34,384 nucleotides of DNA from an uncultured Lachnospiraceae bacterium (lineage in GTDB: Bacteria; Bacillota; Clostridia; Lachnospirales; Lachnospiraceae): positions 1 through 34,384 of the forward strand of contig CAJUNB010000016.1 of assembly GCA_910587635.1 (NCBI GenBank). The letters run 5' to 3'. Below are positions 17,753 through 26,954 of this stretch, piece by piece. A program made the position numbers and the translations under genes. The first letter of the stretch is position 1. Every line of letters starts with the position of its first letter. The notes under the pieces were generated by a model. The model made no database searches and had not been told where the DNA came from. It saw only the letters and a list, made by a program, of their open reading frames with translations.

Positions 17753-18718
17753 TTATCTTTTCACCACATGTACCGCAAATCCGTTTACTTCTCCCTGCAA
17801 ATAGGCCGACTGCATCCCGCCTTTACTGTCATAGCGTATGCTCTCCTTCATGACATCCCATCCCCGCTGTCCCAGATGGTAGATGGCTCGTTCTACGGAA
17901 TTGGTATAAAATCCCAGATGTCCGTTCGTCCCATAGAACGGTTTTTTCATCAGTTCTATCTGCCTGTCCCCCAGGAAGATCGAACTGCGGCCTTCCACAG
18001 CCGGCTGATCGAAGGCTTCTTTGAAAAATTTCATACAATCATAAGCCTTCTCCTGCGTGCCACAGTTCACTCCCACATGGGCAAAGGTAAAACCGAGTAT
18101 CGTCTGCACTGTCTTGTTACACAGATCGGTAATCCCTGCCCAGTCTTCGGCCTCGATCAGATTTGTCCTGGCAACAAATCCGCCCCCGCAGGCAAAGACA
18201 TGTTCATTGGCAAGGTACTGCCCCAGATTATCCATGACGATGCCACCGGCTGGCAGAAACTGAATGCCCGAAAATGGAGCCGCCAGAAAATTGATCGCCG
18301 AAATGCCACCCAGCGGCTCCACCGGGAATATTTTCAACACCTTCAGCCCCTCTGCCACTGCCCTCTGGATTTCCGTGGCGCTGGAAACACCCGGAATGAC
18401 GGCTATCCTGTTTTCCAGACAATAGGACACTACCTTTTCATCATATCCCGGCGAGACGATAAACATCGCCCCGCCGTCCACCGCTTCCTGTACCTGGCTT
18501 ATCGTCAGCACCGTTCCCGCCCCGATAAGCATATGCGGACATTCTCTGTGTATCGCTCTGATACAGTCCGATGCCTTTGCCGTTCGATATGTCACTTCTA
18601 TGACAGGAATGCCCCCAGCCTCCAGCGCTCTGGCAAGTCCTACCGCCTTTTTTACATCATGCAAAGCCACCACCGGCACAAAGCCGATCTGACTGATTCT
18701 GTCCATTATCGACACCAT
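17753..18718 (-). CDS. KDPG/KHG aldolase with fused C-terminal VOC-like domain
   Basis: The first ~210 residues match KDPG aldolase (Eda), which splits 2-keto-3-deoxy-6-phosphogluconate or related acids to pyruvate and an aldehyde. Visible catalytic parts are Glu41 in VIEVTYRT, Arg45, the GAGTV loop and the Schiff-base lysine in VLKIFPVE (Lys129). A GGI phosphate-binding segment lies near residue 158. Residues ~211-321 form an extra domain that classical Eda (about 213 residues) lacks. It begins FAHVGVNCG and contains paired beta segments with NGHLGFYTNSVERAI and a C-terminal GFAVHVV, resembling one half of a glyoxalase/VOC fold. The ATG at 18718 follows GGAGGAGGG. It is the last gene of the operon. 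The first domain is certain, the second is a weaker fold guess. Confidence 0.85.
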   Translation of the reverse strand: MVSIMDRISQIGFVPVVALHDVKKAVGLARALEAGGIPVIEVTYRTAKASDCIRAIHRECPHMLIGAGTVLTISQVQEAVDGGAMFIVSPGYDEKVVSYCLENRIAVIPGVSSATEIQRAVAEGLKVLKIFPVEPLGGISAINFLAAPFSGIQFLPAGGIVMDNLGQYLANEHVFACGGGFVARTNLIEAEDWAGITDLCNKTVQTILGFTFAHVGVNCGTQEKAYDCMKFFKEAFDQPAVEGRSSIFLGDRQIELMKKPFYGTNGHLGFYTNSVERAIYHLGQRGWDVMKESIRYDSKGGMQSAYLQGEVNGFAVHVVKR

Positions 18719-18822
18719 CGTTATCCCTCCTCCTAAACACACGACTTTGGCATCACACCGCTTCCCAAGTACGCATTTTCGTTATCATAACTTTTCCTCT
18801 TTCCAAATATATACCCTGAATG

Positions 18823-19647
18823 TCATCCCTTCACCCCCGACATAGCCACAGCTTTTACGATGCCCTTCTGAAATACGGCAAACATAATTGCCATAGGCAG
18901 AATACTCAGCACCGCAGCAGCCATAACCAGATTGTATTCTGTATAGTACATACTGGTAAACGCCTGGATTCCCACTGTGATCACTTTCATTTCCGGCTTA
19001 TTCGTAATGACCATCGGCCAGTAAAATTCATTCCAGCTCCAGAGAAACTTGATAATGACCTGGGTGGCCACAAACGCCTTCACATTGGGAAATACGATGA
19101 GCAGAAAAGTTTTCAGTTCTCCGCTGCCATCGATGCGGGCCGCTTCTATCAGGTCATCGGGTATGGTATCCATGCCCTGACGCATCAGGAATACCCCAAA
19201 GGCGCTTACAAGCAGGGGAAGCACAATCCCTGTATAAGTATCCGTAAGACCAAATTTTGTCACCCATTTGTACAGAGGCACGACAATCGACTGAAAGGGT
19301 ACGATCAGAAAACTCAGAATCAGAAAGAACATGATCTCTTTCCCCGGAAATTGAAATTTTGAAAAGCCGTACCCGGCCATGGCAGTAATGAGCACACTGA
19401 ATGCTGCACTGACAAAAGATATAAGCAGGGAATTTGCAATAAATCGGAAAATGGGCTGGCGTGTCATGACTTCCTTATAGTTATCAACCCCAAATCGATC
19501 CGGCAAGATCGTGGGAGGTATTCTGAGAATCTCTTCCGCACTTTTACAGGAAGTGAGCAGCATCCAGAAAAGGGGAAACAGGAAAAACAGAACCAGCAGG
19601 ATTGTTATTGTATACATCAGTATTTTATTCCGCATTTTTTTGGACAT
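18823..19647 (-). CDS. Carbohydrate ABC permease, MalG type
   Basis: A 274-residue inner-membrane protein with about six hydrophobic helices, the first at residues 8-27. The EAA loop that contacts the ATPase reads EAARIDGSGELKTFLLIVFP. It forms the import channel with the MalF-type permease encoded just upstream. The ATG at 19647 follows AGGAGG; the longer reading to 19692 is unsupported. Its start lies 12 bases past the partner stop. No ATPase is encoded in this operon, as is common in Clostridia that share one MsmX-type ATPase among several importers. Confidence 0.9.
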   Translation of the reverse strand: MSKKMRNKILMYTITILLVLFFLFPLFWMLLTSCKSAEEILRIPPTILPDRFGVDNYKEVMTRQPIFRFIANSLLISFVSAAFSVLITAMAGYGFSKFQFPGKEIMFFLILSFLIVPFQSIVVPLYKWVTKFGLTDTYTGIVLPLLVSAFGVFLMRQGMDTIPDDLIEAARIDGSGELKTFLLIVFPNVKAFVATQVIIKFLWSWNEFYWPMVITNKPEMKVITVGIQAFTSMYYTEYNLVMAAAVLSILPMAIMFAVFQKGIVKAVAMSGVKG

Positions 19648-19658
19648 CTGTTTTCCTC

Positions 19659-20558
19659 CTAGTATTCTACCTTGTTCCGAAGTACCACCCACTGTACTGC
19701 ACTGACTACCAGTAATATAACAAACAAAAATACGGCAATCACCGATGCCTCCTCATATTTATTGAATTTAAAGGCCGTCTCATACAGATGAATCAGAAGC
19801 GTCCGACTGCAATTGACAGGTCCTCCGCTTGTCGTTATGTATACCTGTTCGAATGTCTTTGTGGAAAAAATAATTTCCGTTATTGTAACAAGTACGATCT
19901 GTGAGTTTAACAGTGGAAGAGTGATTTTGAAAAATGCCTTTGCCGGTGTGGCCCCGTCGATTTTAGCCGCTTCATAATAGGTACTCGGAATCGACTGCAG
20001 GCCTGCCAGTAGAATCGTCGCTCCAAATCCCACTCTGATCCAGATCGTAATCACGGACAACGTGGGAATCACCTGGATCTTGGATGTCAGAAACCCCTGT
20101 TTGGCAATGCCAATTGCGCCGAAAGCACGATTGGCAATACCATAAGAAGGATCGAATATCCAGGAAAAAATGAGGGAGGCTGCAATCAGCGATACTGTCA
20201 TCGGCAGCAGGCTGGATACCTGCAATACACTCCTCATTTTTCTGGAAGGAAGCCTGTCCATAAGCACCGCCACCAAGATTGCCAGAATAACCGTGATCGG
20301 CGCCGCGATCGCTGTCATCTTCAAAGTCTGGATACCGCTCTGCCAGAAAAGCCTGTCGGCAAAAACACTTGTATAATTTTTCAGTCCCACAAAAGAGGAC
20401 ACGCCATCTTTTGTTTTGAAGAACGACATCTTGATCGTCTCCAGGAACGGGTAAGTATAGACAATCAGAAAGTACAGTACAGCCGGCAGAACAAAGAGAA
20501 ATCCAGCCTTCGCCTTATGCCTGGAATACTTTCTGTAGGCTTCCTTTTTCTGTCTCAC
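19659..20558 (-). CDS. Carbohydrate ABC permease, MalF type
   Basis: A 299-residue permease with about six membrane helices and an EAA loop reading EAAKIDGATPAKAFFKITLP. It pairs with the MalG-type protein downstream and the binding protein upstream. The start is a GTG at 20558, preceded by AGGAGG with 7 bases spacing and lying 2 bases from the stop of the binding-protein gene, which implies coupled translation. Confidence 0.9.
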   Translation of the reverse strand: MRQKKEAYRKYSRHKAKAGFLFVLPAVLYFLIVYTYPFLETIKMSFFKTKDGVSSFVGLKNYTSVFADRLFWQSGIQTLKMTAIAAPITVILAILVAVLMDRLPSRKMRSVLQVSSLLPMTVSLIAASLIFSWIFDPSYGIANRAFGAIGIAKQGFLTSKIQVIPTLSVITIWIRVGFGATILLAGLQSIPSTYYEAAKIDGATPAKAFFKITLPLLNSQIVLVTITEIIFSTKTFEQVYITTSGGPVNCSRTLLIHLYETAFKFNKYEEASVIAVFLFVILLVVSAVQWVVLRNKVEY

Positions 20559-20560
20559 GA

Positions 20561-21916
20561 TTATTCCTCCTGCAAAACAATATCCATCTGCTCCGCCGCA
20601 TAATTCATGGCATCTTCCGGTGTGGATTCATCGTAAAGAACTTCCAGAATCGCATTGCCGAAGATTGCCGACAATTCTGACATTTCTTCCACATAATAAT
20701 CCGAGCAGGGCGTATATCCTCTGTCCAGAACAGCCATCACCGAATCATAGTCCTTACGGGACTTCACATATTCCGTATCATAATTCTCTTTCAAAACAGG
20801 AAGATATCCTGCAGCGATATTCATATTCAGGTCATTTTCTGCATCTGCATACAGATATTCCAGGAATTTCCATGCCACTTCCTTATTGGGGCTGTCCTTA
20901 TAAACCATATGCGCCCAGGGAAACAGATTGCCCGCTCCCACTGCTTCCTGGCCTTCTACGACAGGAATGGGATAGACTTTGAAGTTGATTTCCGGCGCAT
21001 TGTTCTCCAGATAACCGACTACCCATGATTCTCTCAGGATCATTGCCGCGGTCCCCTGGCCGAAAGCGGTTTCAGGAACCCCGATCTCTGTATTGGTGAT
21101 ATTATCATCCAGCAGACTCTTAATCCACTTCACTCCTTCGATTGTCTCCGGGCTGTTCGCCAAGCCACTGGCCGTGTCTGTCTCAGGATCGAACATCTTA
21201 CCGCCAAAGGAATGAATCGTCGACAGATTTTTATCCGCAATCCCCTGTCCTTCCCCGCTGTATCGTATGCCGAATCCAGCCACTTTGATACTACCGTCAT
21301 CATTGTACTGGGTCAGTTTCGCCGCCATCTCCTTTAACTCTGCAAAGGTTTTCGGCGGCACGTTCGGATCGAGTCCCGCTTCTTCGAACATATCCACATT
21401 GATATACAGCTGCTGGAAGTTTCCAGCTTCCTGAGGGATACCATAGCGCACTCCATCGTAAGTGCCGATTGCCTTTAAGTAATCCACCACATTCTCATCC
21501 ACCCAGTCGGCAAACTCTTCCGGCATCGGATCTGCAAATGCATGATATGTCTGGGGCTGTCCCTGGAAAATATCACACACATAAGTCCCCGAAGCCAGCG
21601 CTGTCTGGAACTTTGCCTCATAGCCCGAGTAGGATACCGGCAGGATATCCACCCCGCTGCAAATATCGGGATTTTCTTCTGCAAACTTCTTTCCCACTTC
21701 CGCCACATATTCGTTATACTCTGTCTTGTCTTCCCAGGATGTCATATAGACAAGCCTTACCGGCCCCTCTGCTGCCGCCTCTTTTTCTGCCACCGGTTCG
21801 CTCCCGCTCCCTTCTGTCTGAGCCGTTTCTTTTTCTCCACATCCCGTCAGTAAGGACATCAACATCGCTACGCTCGCAAGCAGGCATATAACCCTTTTCA
21901 CTCTTTTCTTTTGCAT
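20561..21916 (-). CDS. Carbohydrate-binding lipoprotein of ABC importer (family 1)
   Basis: A 451-residue exported protein. A basic N-terminus and a hydrophobic stretch lead to the lipobox SLLTGCG, with the lipidated cysteine near residue 26. The mature part begins with an acidic linker and contains LVYMTSWEDK, VCDIFQGQPQTYHAFAD and the GTAAMILRESWVVGYL region typical of MalE/UgpB-like proteins. It captures the substrate of the acid-sugar operon and delivers it to the two permeases that follow. The ATG at 21916 follows AGGAGGAAAAGGT; the longer frame to 21937 only overlaps this site. The substrate is likely a sugar or uronide, inferred from neighbours. Confidence 0.9.
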   Translation of the reverse strand: MQKKRVKRVICLLASVAMLMSLLTGCGEKETAQTEGSGSEPVAEKEAAAEGPVRLVYMTSWEDKTEYNEYVAEVGKKFAEENPDICSGVDILPVSYSGYEAKFQTALASGTYVCDIFQGQPQTYHAFADPMPEEFADWVDENVVDYLKAIGTYDGVRYGIPQEAGNFQQLYINVDMFEEAGLDPNVPPKTFAELKEMAAKLTQYNDDGSIKVAGFGIRYSGEGQGIADKNLSTIHSFGGKMFDPETDTASGLANSPETIEGVKWIKSLLDDNITNTEIGVPETAFGQGTAAMILRESWVVGYLENNAPEINFKVYPIPVVEGQEAVGAGNLFPWAHMVYKDSPNKEVAWKFLEYLYADAENDLNMNIAAGYLPVLKENYDTEYVKSRKDYDSVMAVLDRGYTPCSDYYVEEMSELSAIFGNAILEVLYDESTPEDAMNYAAEQMDIVLQEE

Positions 21917-21969
21917 ACCTTTTCCTCCTTTTTTCATCCCGCCGCCGGATTCTTGCTCTTATCCTTTTG

Positions 21970-23685
21970 TCAGTTTTCCTGCCTCTGTATAATATAGGGC
22001 CTCTCCAGCCCGGGATTTTCTTCCGGGTAATCTTCCCGGTAATGGCTGCCTCTGCTCTCCTTCCGAGCCATAGCCGCATCCGCAATCATATGAGCTGTCA
22101 GCAGCATATTGCGCAGTTCATAGGTCGCCCAGATATCCCCCGTTTCATAGGATGCCCTTTCGGCCTCCGTTTTCAGCCTCTCCAATTGTTTTTTTAAATG
22201 AATGCCTTTTTCTTCCGATCGGATCACGAGCAGATCATTTGACATATGCAGCCGGATTTCTTCCATAATCTCCCTTGCCGGTCGGCCACTTCCTTCTCTT
22301 TTCAGCGGTTCATATTTCACCTTCCACAAGCTTCTTCCTGTCGGATATTCTACCTCTTCTTTCTTTTTCAGACTCAGCGCCTCCTTTGCAGCGCATTCCC
22401 CCGCTATCTTTCCATAGACTACACAGGTAACGAGCATATTGCCGCCGAGCCGGTCGGCCCCGTGGGGACCGCTGGCAGCTTCTCCAGCTGCATACAGTCC
22501 CGGCAGTGAAGTCCTGGCTTTGGCGTCTATTTTCAGCCCTCCGTTCATCGCATGGGCGAAACAGGTGATTTCCACCGGCTCGTTCCTCACATCAATTCCC
22601 TTTGACAGATACCAGTCATTTGTCAGTTTCCACATATCCTCAAACAATTGCAGCTTTTCTTTTCGTACCGGCTGCTTTATTTCTGAGAGCGACGCCCATT
22701 CCGCATTCTCTTTCAGAGCTGACTGCACATCCATAAGCAGGCCTCCATGACCGCATTCCAGTCCCTTTGCAATGGCCTTCTGCATGGAAATTTCGATATG
22801 TTTCGATGATGATCTGCTACTGAAGGGATAATGTACCGCTTTCGCATCCATGGCCTCCCGTACCGTCACTCCGTCTGAAAATACCTCTGGAAATACGGAA
22901 TTTCCCTTTTTATCTGTCACCTTCGGATGAAGCGACCAGAGCCAGGAATTTAAAATAGATTTCCCGGGCGCCAGTATCCCCATCCCCACCTGCATAAATT
23001 CCATATTCATAAGCCTGGCGCCGGCCAGATAGCCAAGGGCGTAGCTATCTCCTGTCATCTCCGGCGGACTTAAGGCAAAGCGAAACAGGCCGCCCGCTCC
23101 TCCACCAGCCATAACCACTGCGTTGGCAAAAATACAGGTCGTTTCCCCTTCCCGGCCAAGGGCTGCTGCCCCCATACATCTTCCCTTTTCCGTAAAGAGA
23201 TCTGTAATCATCACATCTTCCAGAACGGTTGTACGTTCATCCAGCGCAGCTTGCAGCCTGTGGATGATTTTTGTCCCATGCCCCCGCAGGTTATAATTGC
23301 GGGACAGGGAGCCAAAACATCCCTGGGATATGAGATAGTTCCCGTCCCTTTTCTCAAATGCCACCCCCATAGCCTCCAGCTCTGCTATCGTCCCCGGTGC
23401 ATTTTCCACAAGCGTCCGTACCACTTCCTCATCACACATCCCCCGGCCGGCCTGTATAATATCCTCATAATGTCTGTCCGGGCTGTCCTGCGGACACAGT
23501 CGGCCATCGGCAACGCCGTAGCCCGATGCCTCCGTCACCGTATAGGCGGAAGCCCCGCAGGCTCCGATCTTTCCCTTGACTGCCAGAACTACACTGGCCC
23601 CGCTGTGCTGTGCTGCTACTGCGGCCCTCATACCGGCCACACCCCCGCCGATCACCAATACATCACAGAATAATTTTTTCTCCAT
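21970..23685 (-). CDS. FAD-dependent fumarate reductase/aspartate oxidase-like flavoprotein
   Basis: A 571-residue soluble flavoprotein. The FAD dinucleotide motif GGGVAG lies at residues 13-18, with VVMAGGGAGGLF near 190-201. The C-terminal segment GLYAAGEAASGPHGADRLGGNML (in parts) near 397-418 matches the succinate dehydrogenase/fumarate reductase flavoprotein family. FAHAMNGGLKID (376-387) sits where family members have an active-site histidine. No iron-sulfur or membrane-anchor subunit is encoded nearby, so it is not a standard respiratory complex. In this setting it may oxidise or reduce a sugar-acid intermediate. The ATG at 23685 follows AAGGAG with good spacing. The frame to 23781 would overlap the kinase gene and lacks a site. 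Confidence 0.8.
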   Translation of the reverse strand: MEKKLFCDVLVIGGGVAGMRAAVAAQHSGASVVLAVKGKIGACGASAYTVTEASGYGVADGRLCPQDSPDRHYEDIIQAGRGMCDEEVVRTLVENAPGTIAELEAMGVAFEKRDGNYLISQGCFGSLSRNYNLRGHGTKIIHRLQAALDERTTVLEDVMITDLFTEKGRCMGAAALGREGETTCIFANAVVMAGGGAGGLFRFALSPPEMTGDSYALGYLAGARLMNMEFMQVGMGILAPGKSILNSWLWSLHPKVTDKKGNSVFPEVFSDGVTVREAMDAKAVHYPFSSRSSSKHIEISMQKAIAKGLECGHGGLLMDVQSALKENAEWASLSEIKQPVRKEKLQLFEDMWKLTNDWYLSKGIDVRNEPVEITCFAHAMNGGLKIDAKARTSLPGLYAAGEAASGPHGADRLGGNMLVTCVVYGKIAGECAAKEALSLKKKEEVEYPTGRSLWKVKYEPLKREGSGRPAREIMEEIRLHMSNDLLVIRSEEKGIHLKKQLERLKTEAERASYETGDIWATYELRNMLLTAHMIADAAMARKESRGSHYREDYPEENPGLERPYIIQRQEN

Positions 23686-23755
23686 AGGCATCTCTCCTTC
23701 GACAGTGCCACTCTTTCGAACTACCACAGTTGACAGTATCGTATACTTTCTCTCA

Positions 23756-24781
23756 TCAACGCTGTACACGCCCGGAAGCATCTCCGTTTACGAGTGCCAG
23801 CACATCTTCTTTGGATGCCAGATTGAAGTCTCCCGGAATCGTCTGCTTGATACAGGAAGCGGCTACCGCAAAATCCAATGCGCTCTGCTTTTCCATTCCG
23901 CTGCACAGCCCGTAGATCAGTCCACCGGCAAAAGAATCTCCGCCTCCGATCCGGTCTACCAGATCTACCAGATAGTTACGGCTTGTGTAACATTTCCTGC
24001 CGTCGTGTAAAATAGCCGACCAGCCGTTACGGCTTGCCGAAATGCTCTCCCGCAGCGTGATAGCCTGCATTTTCAATCCATATTTTTCAATCATTTTACC
24101 CGCTACGATGCTGTAGGATTTCTCGTCCACATTGCCCTTTTCGAAATCCGTACCTTCCGCCTTGATGCCAAACACCGCTTCGCAGTCTTCTTCATTTCCG
24201 ATGCCCACATCCACATATTCCATCAAAGTTTCCATTGTCTTTCGGGCACTTTCTCTGTCCCACAGCTTCCGGCGGTAATTATAGTCCACACTCACCGATA
24301 TCCCCATCCTTTTGGCAATCTTTAACCCCCGCAGCAGCTCTTCCCGGGGACCTTCCCCCATGGCCGGCGCTGTTCCGGTGAAATGAAGCCAGTCCTTTCC
24401 TTCCAGTATTTCATCCCAGTCCAGCATTCCCGGAACAATACCGGAAAAAGACGTATGATTCCGATCATAAATCACCTTGGAAGGGCGTTGGGAATGCCCT
24501 GTCTCCGTATAGAGAATTGCCAGCCTCTCACCGCCTCTGGCCACATAAGTCGTATCCAGTCCATATTGCCTCAGATAATTGATACAGGCCTGTCCGATTT
24601 CATGTTTCGGTACCCGCCCCACCACATAGGCATCCATCCCATAATTTACACAGGATACTCCCACATTGGCTTCCCCACCGGTAAAACGCACCTCATATCG
24701 GTTCGCCTGCACGAGTTTCTCCAGCCCCGGCGGACTGAGCCTCTCCAGCAGATCTCCATATAAAACAACACTCTTCTTCAT
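23756..24781 (-). CDS. PfkB-family sugar kinase, probably 2-keto-3-deoxygluconate kinase
   Basis: A 341-residue ribokinase-like enzyme. The N-terminal GGEANVGVSC segment (35-44) and the ATP/catalytic motif GGGDSFAGG (279-287, catalytic Asp282) are typical of PfkB kinases. Segments RLAILYTETG, SVDYNYRRKLW and GNEEDCEAVFG resemble KdgK. It should phosphorylate a 2-keto-3-deoxy acid at C6, giving the substrate of the KDPG aldolase at the operon end. The ATG at 24781 follows GGGGAGG; the frame to 24826 overlaps the oxidoreductase gene. The match to KdgK rests on family motifs and context, so another keto-sugar is possible. Confidence 0.85.
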   Translation of the reverse strand: MKKSVVLYGDLLERLSPPGLEKLVQANRYEVRFTGGEANVGVSCVNYGMDAYVVGRVPKHEIGQACINYLRQYGLDTTYVARGGERLAILYTETGHSQRPSKVIYDRNHTSFSGIVPGMLDWDEILEGKDWLHFTGTAPAMGEGPREELLRGLKIAKRMGISVSVDYNYRRKLWDRESARKTMETLMEYVDVGIGNEEDCEAVFGIKAEGTDFEKGNVDEKSYSIVAGKMIEKYGLKMQAITLRESISASRNGWSAILHDGRKCYTSRNYLVDLVDRIGGGDSFAGGLIYGLCSGMEKQSALDFAVAASCIKQTIPGDFNLASKEDVLALVNGDASGRVQR

Positions 24782-24794
24782 ACATACCTCCCCG

Positions 24795-25763
24795 TCAGTT
24801 CTCTGCCAACACTGACTGTGCCACAATCTTCTCCAACACTTCCATCGTCTTTAACACATCTGAAAAGGGAGAACTTGTCCTGTACTTTCCTGTACGGATA
24901 GAGTCAATAAATTCCCGGGATTTCTGCAGGAATCCTCCATATTCATAAAATTCCGTCCCACCTGCCACTTCCCTGCAGTCATATTCCACCCCCTCATAGT
25001 CTCCGTTCTCATAAAAGTGCGCTTTATTTTCCAGTTCAATATCCGCATATGCTCCCAGACAGTGAACTTCCGCCCGAAATACCCTGCGTCCGCTGGCCCA
25101 ACTGTTAATCAGAATACCAGTGGCTCCATTGTCAAACTGTATCGTAGACTGTACCCAGTTGATATCCGGTGTGCCGATTCTCTTAAAGCAGGAATCCACT
25201 TTTACGACTTCCCCTCCACAAATCCAGCGTAATGTATCCACACAGTGAGAACTGTCGTCATGCAGGTGATCAGCCGCAGATACCATAGGCTCCATATCGC
25301 ATTTATAAAATTCCACTACGGCATGACTGACCGGCCCATGCTCTCTGCACTTATCCAGCACGGTATTCAGAAGCGGGCTTGTCCTCCTCTGATGACCCAC
25401 CTGTGTGATGACGCCGTTGTCCTCCGCCAGCCGGGCAAGTGTCCTGGCCTGATGCAGACTCATTCCCATCGGCTTTTCCATAAAGATATGGAATCCTCCG
25501 CTAATACAGTCTCTCACAATATCGTACATATACTGGGGCGGCATCACCACATAGACGCCATCCGGTTTTTGTTCCTCCAACATTTGCCGGTAACTATAAT
25601 AGCGATTCGGGATACCATACTGATCTGCTGTCTTTTTCATTTTTTGTTCGTCCAGATCACAGATTCCCACCATATCCACATTCTCAAAAGATGCCAGTGA
25701 CGGATAATGTACTTTATTCGCCATCATTCCCGCACCGATCATGCATATCCTCACTTTACCCAT
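24795..25763 (-). CDS. Gfo/Idh/MocA-family NAD(P)-dependent oxidoreductase
   Basis: A 322-residue dehydrogenase. A Rossmann segment IGAGMMA lies at residues 9-15, and the conserved MEKPMG carries the family lysine near residue 97. A later DDSSHCVDTLRW segment supplies the usual aspartate and histidine region. Such enzymes oxidise or reduce hydroxyls of sugars, inositols and sugar acids. The ATG at 25763 follows AAGGAGGGAACGG. It precedes the KdgK-like gene and follows the MDR dehydrogenase, so it probably carries out an oxidation or epimerisation step in the pathway. The substrate is not readable from sequence. Confidence 0.88.
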   Translation of the reverse strand: MGKVRICMIGAGMMANKVHYPSLASFENVDMVGICDLDEQKMKKTADQYGIPNRYYSYRQMLEEQKPDGVYVVMPPQYMYDIVRDCISGGFHIFMEKPMGMSLHQARTLARLAEDNGVITQVGHQRRTSPLLNTVLDKCREHGPVSHAVVEFYKCDMEPMVSAADHLHDDSSHCVDTLRWICGGEVVKVDSCFKRIGTPDINWVQSTIQFDNGATGILINSWASGRRVFRAEVHCLGAYADIELENKAHFYENGDYEGVEYDCREVAGGTEFYEYGGFLQKSREFIDSIRTGKYRTSSPFSDVLKTMEVLEKIVAQSVLAEN

Positions 25764-25830
25764 CCGTTCCCTCCTTATTGTTCCTCAGTTTCCTATCAGG
25801 TCAAATGCCCGTGCAAGCACGGCGCCTGGC

Positions 25831-26892
25831 TCATTGCTCGCGGGAATAAAACACCAGTCCCAAAATTCCCTCCGGTTCTGCTATTCTGTCGATTTCTTTC
25901 TCTGCACAAAGCAGTTCTATCTTATGTGTTGTCAGGCAATTTACGTCCACATTTCCATAGCGTATCAAATCCATGCACACTTCCAGATTTGTCTGCGTCG
26001 TCCACTGCAGAAAGACAGGAGGATAATCTCTTCCCAATTCCCAGGTATCATCATGGTACCCGGGCCCGGTACGTGCCGCAATGCGTACATCCAGATTGGC
26101 CGGAATCCACTTCAGATCGATTTCCGATCCTCCTACCACAATGACTCTTCCCATCCTGTGTCCATCCGGCGTCTCCTTCATACACTGCACAGTCTGCTCC
26201 CAGCTCTCTCCGGCTTTTCCCGGAAAGGCAAATACACTCATGTCCAGTCCCCGTCCACCGGTAAAGCGGTACGTCTCTTTCACCGGATCACAGTCTTTCA
26301 TGGAAATGACTTCCGCAATACCCCATTTCTTCGCAATTTCCACCTGCTTATCATTACGTGCCCAGCCGATTACCCGGCATCCGCTTGCAGTCAAAAGCTG
26401 GGCTGTCAGCTGTCCTACCAGCCCCATACCTACTACGCAGGTACGTTCCCCGATTTGAGGTTGCGCCCGTCTCACTGCCTGCAACGCTGTCGCCGACAGC
26501 ATCCCATACGCCCCTTCTGTGAAATCCACTCCTTCCGGGAGAGCCACACAAAGATTCTGCGGCACAACTGCCCAGTCAGAATGCAGTGCAAACCCATAAC
26601 CGATGGCTGCCACACGTTCTCCCGGCTGAAACCGCTTTACACCTTCTCCCACGGCTTCCACAATACCCGCGCAGGAATATCCAAACTTCCTTCTCCCTCC
26701 GTCGTCTGCCTGCCCCCGTCTGTGAAAGAGATTTTTCCATCCACCCAACTCCGTTCCCGGGCTCACCAGAGAAGCAAAAGAACGGATTTTTATCATTCCT
26801 GCTGCCATATCCGGTATCTTTTCTTCTATCAGACGGATTTTTCCGTCGCTGCATACGCATGCCACATTTCTCATATCTTTTTTATTTATCAT
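25831..26892 (-). CDS. Medium-chain dehydrogenase/reductase (zinc-site-poor)
   Basis: A 353-residue MDR-family protein. The N-terminal catalytic-domain segment reads SLVSPGTELGG where zinc alcohol dehydrogenases have their cysteine, and the structural-zinc cysteine cluster is absent. The NAD(P) motif is VVGMGLVGQL. This pattern is known from MDR proteins that pair with Gfo/Idh/MocA oxidoreductases, as here. It likely oxidises a sugar or sugar acid hydroxyl. The ATG at 26892 is chosen because GGAG lies 7 bases upstream; ATG codons at 26904 and 26862 are alternatives. It follows the dehydratase gene by about 60 bases. Confidence 0.8.
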   Translation of the reverse strand: MINKKDMRNVACVCSDGKIRLIEEKIPDMAAGMIKIRSFASLVSPGTELGGWKNLFHRRGQADDGGRRKFGYSCAGIVEAVGEGVKRFQPGERVAAIGYGFALHSDWAVVPQNLCVALPEGVDFTEGAYGMLSATALQAVRRAQPQIGERTCVVGMGLVGQLTAQLLTASGCRVIGWARNDKQVEIAKKWGIAEVISMKDCDPVKETYRFTGGRGLDMSVFAFPGKAGESWEQTVQCMKETPDGHRMGRVIVVGGSEIDLKWIPANLDVRIAARTGPGYHDDTWELGRDYPPVFLQWTTQTNLEVCMDLIRYGNVDVNCLTTHKIELLCAEKEIDRIAEPEGILGLVFYSREQ

Positions 26893-26954
26893 TTTTTTCT
26901 CCATTTCGCTTTTTTCTGTTCAGGATGTAAAATCTGAAATTGAACAAATAATTG

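Noticed and set aside
21917..21969. Possible extra promoter between flavoprotein and binding-protein genes
   Set aside because: No -35/-10 pair or hairpin could be supported in this 53-base gap.
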